The notes under the pieces: generated by a model
Databases searched by the model: none
Seen by the model: only the letters and a program-made list of their open reading frames with translations
What the model was told of the DNA's origin: nothing
DNA from: Microcaldota archaeon
GTDB lineage: Archaea > Micrarchaeota > Micrarchaeia > Micrarchaeales > CABMGC01
NCBI GenBank assembly: GCA_021796295.1
Contig: JAJYIA010000003.1
Coordinates: 1 to 35,421 of the forward strand
Reading direction: 5' to 3'
DNA length: 35,421 bases
Made by a program: the position numbers and the translations under genes
In this document: positions 1 to 5,727 of the stretch, one piece after another
Position numbering within the stretch: position 1 is the first letter of the stretch
Layout: the number at the start of each line of letters is the position of its first letter

Positions 1-25
1 GATTATTTGCAATTACAACTTAAAC

Positions 26-48
26 ATAATCGTTAATTTAACGATTAT
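26..48. repeat. 23-bp perfect palindrome (possible operator)
   Basis: Two 11-base arms, ATAATCGTTAA and TTAACGATTAT, are separated by a single T. A near-copy of one arm, ATAATCGCTAA, follows at 90-100. The 7-mer ATAATCG or its complement also occurs at 673-679 and 689-695. Perfect symmetry of this length suggests a binding site for a dimeric regulator. No gene start lies directly beside it in this window, so its target is unknown. Confidence 0.45.
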
Positions 49-228
49 CAAACGTTCACAAACATATTGAATTCTCTCGTATTGGCTGCATAATCGCTAA
101 ATTCTATTCGGAGTTAAGGTTTATATGCTATAGTAAACAGCAGGGAATGCCGACAGATAAGTAGTACAGTAGCATACAGCTATATATCCCTCTGCCTGCA
201 TCTCTTACTGCAATGGTTTATCATGTTT

Positions 229-300
229 GGGCTCGTAGTCGAATGGTAAGACGCCTCCTTCACACGGAGGAAATCCGGAGTCCGATTCTCCGCGGGCCCA
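229..300 (+). tRNA. tRNA-Val (anticodon CAC)
   Basis: A full cloverleaf can be drawn. The acceptor stem GGGCTCG pairs with CGGGCCC and is followed by discriminator A. There is a short D-stem GTC/GAC. The anticodon stem CCTCC/GGAGG encloses the loop TTCACAC, which gives anticodon CAC (valine, GUG codons). The T-stem CGGAG/CTCCG encloses TCCGATT. No intron is needed and CCA is not encoded. Its 3' half resembles the fragment at 4199-4248, so this gene is probably the attachment site of the island downstream. Confidence 0.93.
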
Positions 301-320
301 TTTTAAGAAGATCTCACGTA

Positions 321-728
321 TTAGCATATGTGTATCTTCTTGCAGCAACAGTTATAGAATTTATGATACAGTGAAAAATACGACGACAAAACACAAGTTC
401 CTAAATTCCCGAATTTTTGGGCACTACAACATCTAAATCCCCTCACTCTGCTCCCTGTAAATGGGTGTCTTCCGTATGCAACCGGAAACTTCTTCCTTCT
501 TGCCATGTATCGCTTCTTGGCTGCCATAGCGTTCCTTGCCGCCGCTCCTGGCACTCCAATATTTTCGATTTTCTGACGTATCCCTTTGTAGAATATCCAT
601 AGATACAAGAATATAATTCCTCCGAAGACCAATATTCCTATCGTCAAAAACGTGAAGAAAATAAGCCCTACGATAATCGCCAACACTACGATTATCTTTA
701 TCTTGTCATTCCTGTGCAGTTCTGTCAT
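321..728 (-). CDS. Small membrane protein, unknown function
   Basis: This 135-residue ORF has two adjacent hydrophobic segments near its N-terminus (about residues 11-30 and 31-47). A basic stretch follows (AAKKRYMARRKK, about residues 69-80) that would lie in the cytoplasm. The first ~90 residues look like a genuine membrane protein. The Cys-rich C-terminal ~40 residues look less protein-like and could follow a frameshift or truncation. It lies just inside the tRNA-Val-anchored island, is AT-rich, and is read towards the tRNA. I do not recognise a family. Confidence 0.5.
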   Translation of the reverse strand: MTELHRNDKIKIIVVLAIIVGLIFFTFLTIGILVFGGIIFLYLWIFYKGIRQKIENIGVPGAAARNAMAAKKRYMARRKKFPVAYGRHPFTGSRVRGFRCCSAQKFGNLGTCVLSSYFSLYHKFYNCCCKKIHIC

Positions 729-860
729 GATTTCTTAGCTTCGCAAGCCCTTATATTCATTTCTGTATTCAACTTCAGTTTAAACGTAGCCTCAATTTCA
801 ATTTCGCTCTCTCATATTGTTATTATTGAGATTCCTACTCCCTTCGTTCCTATACCTTCA

Positions 861-1844
861 CTATGACATCATCGGCAGTCTTTCTGCAAACATTAAACCA
901 TTCGTCATCTTGAATCTCTTTGCGTAACAGTTTATGCTTTTTCGTGGGCCATTATGCCACACCTTAAAACCTGCTGCCCTCAACCTCTTTTGAAGATTTA
1001 AGTAGCCATAGTGATACTCCAATATTATGCTTTCAAAGCTTCTAAGTGTCTTGTTCTTTGATTTTAGTATGATACCATATTCATACCCTTCACAATCTAA
1101 TTTCAGTACTGCGTCTCTAAGTTCCAATTTTTTAACTATATTATCAAGGGTTTCAATTTTGATGCGAGTTCCACGTTCGAAGTTTTTTAAGTTACTGCCT
1201 CCTGTACTACTATATTTTGGATCTAAAATTATATTGCCATTTCGTCCTCCACAAGCTTCATTATAAACAGTAATTTTCTCTTTCAAATTATTTAATCCTA
1301 TATTCCTTTTTGCTAATCTATACGAATAAGGATACGGTTCGAAACAATAGACATGATAAGCGTCTTTTAATGCAAAATAAATTCCTGTATCGCCAATATG
1401 CGCTCCAATATCCAAAACGACTTTGTTATTTACTTCTAACCATCCATATTCATTTTTTAAAAATGTGGATTTAATTGCAGAGATAGCTCCGAGCAGTTGC
1501 TCCTCTTTTTTGTAATAAAAATTAATATACCGGCCACCACAGTTAAATGTTACTCTGTTTTTCCCTATCTTGATAGGAACTTTAAGTGATTTAATAAGGT
1601 CTTTCTGTACTTCTCCATGCTCAAAGATTGTAAGCAAATCATTTAATTTTGTAATCTTAGTTTCATATCCGCTCCTGAATTTGAGTGTGAACTGATTTTT
1701 ACATCCTCCAAAATAAAAAATAAGGACATCATACCAATTCTGCACTACAGAAAAGAATTGCGGTGCATCTTCAGTTAGTCTAGCTATTGAAGTCACCTTA
1801 TCAAAAGTAGTTATGTTTTTAGCTACATTAGGTAATCTTTCCAT
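861..1844 (-). CDS. FkbM-family SAM-dependent methyltransferase
   Basis: The 327-residue protein carries the SAM-binding motif I of class I methyltransferases (VLDIGAHIGDTGIYF, residues 143-157), an acidic motif FEP about 25 residues later, and the FkbM-type block LKLDCEGYEYGIL followed by ILEYHYG. The family O-methylates sugars or small molecules. Genes like this often sit in surface-glycan or exopolysaccharide loci and on genomic islands. The N-terminal ~130 residues are less conserved. The gene is strikingly AT-rich compared with the housekeeping genes further along, consistent with acquisition. The substrate cannot be predicted. Confidence 0.85.
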   Translation of the reverse strand: MERLPNVAKNITTFDKVTSIARLTEDAPQFFSVVQNWYDVLIFYFGGCKNQFTLKFRSGYETKITKLNDLLTIFEHGEVQKDLIKSLKVPIKIGKNRVTFNCGGRYINFYYKKEEQLLGAISAIKSTFLKNEYGWLEVNNKVVLDIGAHIGDTGIYFALKDAYHVYCFEPYPYSYRLAKRNIGLNNLKEKITVYNEACGGRNGNIILDPKYSSTGGSNLKNFERGTRIKIETLDNIVKKLELRDAVLKLDCEGYEYGIILKSKNKTLRSFESIILEYHYGYLNLQKRLRAAGFKVWHNGPRKSINCYAKRFKMTNGLMFAERLPMMS

Positions 1845-1882
1845 ACCCTGTATATTAAAAGAATAGTTTTATATTCACATCT

Positions 1883-2200
1883 TTAATCTTTAATTCCGAG
1901 TGCCTCCTTTAAATTGTGCCAAAATCCATTTCTCTTGACTCTTGGGTGTTCTCCCCCTCTTTTTATGTCCTCAGCAAGCTCTGCCTCTGCCTTCCTCACC
2001 TTCTCTCCTTCTACTTCTCGTTTCACTCTCCTTTCTTGGTCTTTTTGCAATTCATTTCTTATTCTGTCCAGCTCTTCCTTATTTTCCTTATCTTCTATTT
2101 TCCTTCTATTAAAACCGAATCCGGTGTCTATATAAATTCTGGGAGGATAATAGCTACTGAAAATCGGGGTTCGAATGCAACAAAATACGTTTAATCGGGG
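1883..2200 (-). CDS. Charged coiled-coil-like ORF, start codon not found (possibly truncated)
   Basis: An open frame of about 105 codons runs on the minus strand from a stop at 2201-2203 down to TAA at 1883-1885. It reads strongly like protein: a stretch rich in K, E, R and D (such as KIEDKENKEELDRIRNELQK) and then a tail ending in NLKEALGIKD. No ATG exists in the frame, and the only GTG and TTG codons lie deep inside. The gene has therefore either lost its 5' end or uses a rare start. It lies directly upstream of the FkbM gene in the same direction. Family unknown. Confidence 0.45.
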   Translation of the reverse strand, partial: PRLNVFCCIRTPIFSSYYPPRIYIDTGFGFNRRKIEDKENKEELDRIRNELQKDQERRVKREVEGEKVRKAEAELAEDIKRGGEHPRVKRNGFWHNLKEALGIKD

Positions 2201-2299
2201 TTACTATGGCTAAGACAAATACGCAACGAAATTCGTTGGTTTCTGCTTCGGGTTTAGAAATTCACCATTTTAAAAAATGCCTGCCCAATAAGCAAAAGG

Positions 2300-2322
2300 T
2301 TTAAATAAACATATTGTTTATT
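2300..2322 (+). promoter_or_regulatory. abiE promoter with overlapping palindromic operator
   Basis: A TATA box (GTTTAAATA, 2300-2308) with a purine-rich BRE-like stretch before it lies about 25-30 bases upstream of the abiEi ATG at 2331, so the transcript is probably leaderless. A perfect inverted repeat, AATAAACA-TAT-TGTTTATT (2304-2322), overlaps the TATA box. AbiEi antitoxins are known to bind inverted repeats in their own promoter. Binding here would block TBP, which is inference. Confidence 0.65.
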
Positions 2323-2330
2323 ATCTACTT

Positions 2331-2936
2331 ATGGATAACAGAACAGAAAGGCTGGTGAGAGCGATCCAGAATTCACCAGAAGGCATCGCCGCGCTTGAAA
2401 CACTGGAGGGCCTACGCCTTTGCGATAAATTTACCCTGAGGACAACGCTGAGCAGGCTAAGCAAGTCTGGCAGGATCATTCGCCTGAAGCGTGGGGTATA
2501 CTCGGAGAATCCGATTAGAGACGCGTTCACAGCTGCGCAGTACACATACGGCGGATACCTTGGCTTTTCCAGCGCTTTATATTTGCACAAACTGATCACC
2601 GAACTCCCATTCACTATAACCGTAGTAACACCGCACAAGTCCGCATCAAAAACCATCGGAGCATATGAACTAAGGGCCGTCGCCATGAAAGAAAAGGCCA
2701 TCGGATTCGAAAATGTCGGGACCCTGACGGTTTCAACCAGAGCAAAGACTATATTCGACTGCATTTATCTTGAAAAGTATTCAATCGCGAAGGATAAACT
2801 TATCGAGGCTTATAGGGATGCGCCGCTAAATGCCCGAGAACTGAAGGAGTTCGATTCATATGTGAAACGTTTCATTCCAAGTAGAATGCGCAATAAGTTT
2901 GTCGAAGTAAAGAAAGAGATGGAAGAAGAGGGTTGA
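2331..2936 (+). CDS. abiEi: AbiEi-family antitoxin / transcriptional regulator
   Basis: This 201-residue protein is the antitoxin half of a type IV (AbiE) toxin-antitoxin pair. The N-terminal ~60 residues form a winged-helix domain (ALETLEGLRLCDKFTLRTTL then LSRLSKSGRIIRLKRGVYS). The remainder matches the AbiEi C-terminal region (GYLGFSSALYLHKL, then FENVGTLTVSTRAKTIFDCI). In studied systems AbiEi represses the operon and counteracts AbiEii without forming a stable complex. The stop overlaps the start region of abiEii, showing translational coupling. The pair lies inside the tRNA-Val-anchored island, where it may stabilise the element. Confidence 0.85.
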   Translation: MDNRTERLVRAIQNSPEGIAALETLEGLRLCDKFTLRTTLSRLSKSGRIIRLKRGVYSENPIRDAFTAAQYTYGGYLGFSSALYLHKLITELPFTITVVTPHKSASKTIGAYELRAVAMKEKAIGFENVGTLTVSTRAKTIFDCIYLEKYSIAKDKLIEAYRDAPLNARELKEFDSYVKRFIPSRMRNKFVEVKKEMEEEG

Positions 2937-2941
2937 ATTCT

Positions 2942-3733
2942 ATGGAACTGGACTTAGAAATATGCAGGGCGATCGCTATCCGCTACGGACTCCCCCTTCA
3001 ATTCGTATTCAAAGAGTTTCATCTTATGGATGTGATGTCACAAATAGCTGCACTTACGATTTCAGAACCAAACAATTTGGTATTCAAGGGCGGCACGGCT
3101 CTGAATAAAGTATACCTCCAAAAAACGCAGAGGTTCTCAGAGGATGCGGACTTTGATTTGGTGACTGAAAATGCTAAAAAAGAGCTACGTTTATTTAGCG
3201 AGAAACTTGCGGGCGGACTCAAAGATTACAGAATCAGAGAGTTCAGAATGGTGCGTTCTACAGTACAGTTTTATTGCGTATATGAAACACCCATGGGGGG
3301 CACTGATCACGTCAGAATCGACATCGCGCCCAAAAAGCTCCTCACAGCAAACCCATTGGAAAATCGCCAGATAGTTTCTGAATTCGCCCACGCATCCATA
3401 AGTGGCATTAGGATATATTCGATAGAAGATCTTACCGCTCGCAAGCTGAATGCGCTTGCAGCACGTGCGGAGGGCAAGGACCTGTATGACGTCTATATGG
3501 CATTGCCAATGTGCTCCAAGCATGTGCTAAAGGCCGCGATAGGGTTAATGCTGGAATCGGAAGGCATTGACGAGGCGGTAGATGTGTTCATACAGAAAGC
3601 AGCCATCCGCCTCAAAAAGAGCGATCCAAACAAAATGGGCAATCTTACAAATCCCTTCATTCCAGCAGCAAACAGACCAAAGAGTTGGGAGGAGCTGAAA
3701 AATGATCTATCAGCAAAGCTTGAAGATCTATAG
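2942..3733 (+). CDS. abiEii: AbiEii-family nucleotidyltransferase toxin
   Basis: This is the toxin half of the AbiE pair, 263 residues from the ATG chosen here. It shows the nucleotidyltransferase signature FKGGTALNKVYL followed by RFSEDADFDL (catalytic Asp pair at about residues 68 and 70), a third acidic strand DHVRIDI, and the family motif IEDLTARKLNALAARAEGKDLYDVY. AbiEii enzymes transfer nucleotides to RNA, including tRNA acceptor ends, which halts growth. An upstream TTG at 2933 is also in frame, but the GAGGG at 2928-2932 is spaced properly for the ATG at 2942. All catalytic motifs are intact, so the toxin is probably active. Confidence 0.87.
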   Translation: MELDLEICRAIAIRYGLPLQFVFKEFHLMDVMSQIAALTISEPNNLVFKGGTALNKVYLQKTQRFSEDADFDLVTENAKKELRLFSEKLAGGLKDYRIREFRMVRSTVQFYCVYETPMGGTDHVRIDIAPKKLLTANPLENRQIVSEFAHASISGIRIYSIEDLTARKLNALAARAEGKDLYDVYMALPMCSKHVLKAAIGLMLESEGIDEAVDVFIQKAAIRLKKSDPNKMGNLTNPFIPAANRPKSWEELKNDLSAKLEDL

Positions 3734-3763
3734 TCAATGACATAAATAATGACCTATATCTAA

Positions 3764-4135
3764 GCTAAACTTCTTGGTCATGTAGTATTTCGTAACGGCC
3801 TTCTTGACAAAGTGCTGAGGACGTATCCAGATATAAGAGAGATTTGGATTTATCTCGACAACGGACCAGTACATAGGTCGAGACGCGTGAAACTGTGGTT
3901 GGCGCTACACCCAAAATTGAAATTCCGGTGGCTGCCGCCATATTCGCCTGACTTGAACCCACAGGAGTTGGAATGGGGTCACGATAGACGGAAATTCCTG
4001 AACAACCACGAGTTTGTCAATGGGAAACAACTCGCAATGAAATTGAGTTGGTTTGTACGCCGATTAGAACCAAAGGCTGTCAGAAGCGTTTGTTCGCTGA
4101 TTCCGATAGAAGCGCTCTTAAGCTTTCAGGTCTAA
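3764..4135 (+). pseudogene. IS630-type DDE transposase, C-terminal fragment
   Basis: The frame opens after a TAA at 3761-3763 and ends at 4135. It contains the second catalytic region (IWIYLDNGPVHRSRRVKLWL) and the third (RWLPPYSPDLNPQELEW) of IS630/DDE_3 transposases. The N-terminal half, including the first catalytic Asp and the helix-turn-helix, is missing. Where IS630 proteins usually read NPIE, this one reads NPQE, but the Glu is kept. The C-terminal end appears complete. This is a dead insertion-sequence remnant near the far boundary of the island. Confidence 0.8.
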
Positions 4136-4198
4136 TTACTTTTGTGGTTGGCTATAAGGTGCTAGAATGAAGCTAGAAAAACGAAGACAAGAGGGCAA

Positions 4199-4248
4199 AG
4201 ACGCTAGCCTTACATGCTTGAGATCGGAGTCCGACTCTCCGAGGCCCA
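4199..4248 (+). pseudogene. 3' fragment of a tRNA-Val-like gene (candidate att remnant)
   Basis: The sequence reads as anticodon stem CTAGC/GCTTG (one T-T mismatch) around the loop CTTACAT (anticodon UAC, valine), then T-stem CGGAG/CTCCG around TCCGACT, then AGGCCC and A. It aligns along its whole length with the 3' half of tRNA-Val(CAC) at 229-300. The acceptor strand is one base short, and no matching 5' acceptor or D-arm lies in the preceding ~100 bases, so it is not a working tRNA. It marks the probable right edge of the island. Confidence 0.75.
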
Positions 4249-4338
4249 TGTCTAAAGTTTTTCACGAAGTATAGTTGAAAAAGAATATATGAGTTACTTT
4301 TGCTGGCTTAATACCACTTGGTAAATGTAAGGATTTTT

Positions 4339-5064
4339 ATGAAAATATCTGCGAAGGAGCTGGGCGTACTTGATATGGAAGGATTCTGCCCTAGATGCTT
4401 CTGGATAAAGAGGCACGACAGAAAGCTGCCTTACCAGACGCCGTTTGCAGGCATATTCTCATCGATAGACGCATTCACGAAAAATGTGGTGGAAAGGTAC
4501 TTTGAGAGGACAGGAAAGCTGCCGGTATGGCTTGAAAGTGTTGGGCAGGTGGAAAGGCTGATTCCCGTAAAGATAAATGAATTTGTAGCCGAGAAAGACG
4601 GCGTAGCGCTGAATGGCATGCCTGACCTGCTCTTCCAGAGACCAGACAAAAGCTACGGGCTGCTTGATTATAAGACGGCAAGATATACTGGTACCCAGGA
4701 CGCCCTTATGCCCATATATGAGGTGCAGCTAAACGGCTATGCCTACATCGCCGAAGCCATAGGCATGAAGCTGCTCAACGACCTTTATCTAGTATACTTT
4801 GAGCCTCCGAAGAGGGAGGCATTTGACAAGGAATCAGCTCTGCACACCCGCAATGAAGGCTTTGAAATGCCGTTCAGACCCGTTGTGCACAAGCTGAGGA
4901 AGAATACTAGACATATAGAGGAGCTGCTTAAGAAGGCAGAGGCTGTCTACAGTGAGGAGAAGGTGCCTGCAGGCATCCCAAACTGTGAGGAGTGCGCAAG
5001 GCTCGACACGCTGCTGAAACTGGTTTATGGTGATAGCATCATTCCTGAGCGCAAAGGCATATAA
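4339..5064 (+). CDS. RecB/Cas4-like PD-(D/E)XK nuclease with two CxxC pairs
   Basis: The 241-residue protein (from the ATG at 4339; an in-frame TTG lies at 4318) has the restriction-like nuclease core: MPD (Asp96), LDYKTA (Asp110-x-Lys112) and the QxxxY motif (Gln130, Tyr134) typical of RecB/Cas4 nucleases. An N-terminal CPRC (17-20) and a C-terminal CEEC (216-219) could jointly bind a 4Fe-4S cluster or zinc, as cysteines do in Cas4 and AddB. An AAGG at 4329-4332 supports the ATG start. No CRISPR array or other cas gene is present, so a repair or DNA-processing role is more likely than adaptation. It is the first gene beyond the tRNA remnant. Confidence 0.75.
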   Translation: MKISAKELGVLDMEGFCPRCFWIKRHDRKLPYQTPFAGIFSSIDAFTKNVVERYFERTGKLPVWLESVGQVERLIPVKINEFVAEKDGVALNGMPDLLFQRPDKSYGLLDYKTARYTGTQDALMPIYEVQLNGYAYIAEAIGMKLLNDLYLVYFEPPKREAFDKESALHTRNEGFEMPFRPVVHKLRKNTRHIEELLKKAEAVYSEEKVPAGIPNCEECARLDTLLKLVYGDSIIPERKGI

Positions 5065-5118
5065 ACCGTCATTGAGATAGTAATCTAGCACTTTGCTCAA
5101 ACTTAGACGGTGTGTTTT

Positions 5119-5682
5119 ATGGATCTCATATATATCTATGGACCTCCGGGTGTAGGCAAGTACACAGTGGCTAAAGAGCTGTCAAGGCTTACAGGATACA
5201 GGCTTTTCCACAATCAGCTCAGCATAGAGTTTGTGAGGTCCGTATTTGAATTCGGGAGCGAGCCCTTTAACAGGCTTGTCCTTGGTTTCAGGGCCGAGGT
5301 TATAGAGGAAGCTGCAAGGAGCGGGATGTCCCTTATATTTACATCTGCTTATGCGAAAGGCGTCAATGATAGCATAATAAAGGACATAATGGACAGGGTC
5401 GAGTCGAATGGAGGCAGGTTCTGCCCTGTGCAGCTGCATTGCGAAGAGCACGAGCTCATGAGGCGCGTGGAGCTGCCGTCGAGGAACGATTTTTACAAGA
5501 TAAGGAAGCGCGGCGACCTTGATGCGCTTCTCAAAAAGTACAACCATACGTCAGCACTTCAGTTTGTTAAAAGCCTTTACATAGACAACACATCAGTGGC
5601 TCCGGCCGCTGCGGCTATGGCGATCATGGAGCATTACGGCATTCCGGCTGCAGAGACTCTGGCACAGACTTCAGGGCAATGA
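5119..5682 (+). CDS. P-loop kinase-like ATPase (AAA_18/shikimate-kinase-like fold)
   Basis: This protein of about 187 residues starts with a Walker A loop straight after the first beta strand (LIYIYGPPGVGKYTVAKEL), as in small-molecule and nucleotide kinases. A hydrophobic strand plausible for Walker B follows later (MSLIFTSAYAKG). The Arg-rich middle (RRVELPSRNDFYKIRKRGD) could be a lid segment. GTG at 5110 is an alternative start; the GGTG before the ATG at 5119 makes the ATG likely. Family-level function (kinase or toxin-like phosphotransferase) cannot be settled from sequence alone. It lies 54 bases after the nuclease gene and may be cotranscribed with it. Confidence 0.6.
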   Translation: MDLIYIYGPPGVGKYTVAKELSRLTGYRLFHNQLSIEFVRSVFEFGSEPFNRLVLGFRAEVIEEAARSGMSLIFTSAYAKGVNDSIIKDIMDRVESNGGRFCPVQLHCEEHELMRRVELPSRNDFYKIRKRGDLDALLKKYNHTSALQFVKSLYIDNTSVAPAAAAMAIMEHYGIPAAETLAQTSGQ

Positions 5683-5727
5683 TACCTGCGCATTCTGCTT
5701 TTTATACTTTGGCAGAGAAAGGAGTTC

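Noticed and set aside
1914-2194. Two overlapping plus-strand ORFs rich in Ser, Leu and Phe
   Set aside because: They are the complement of the charged minus-strand frame; such Ser/Phe/Leu-rich translations are typical shadows of Glu/Lys-rich coding DNA.
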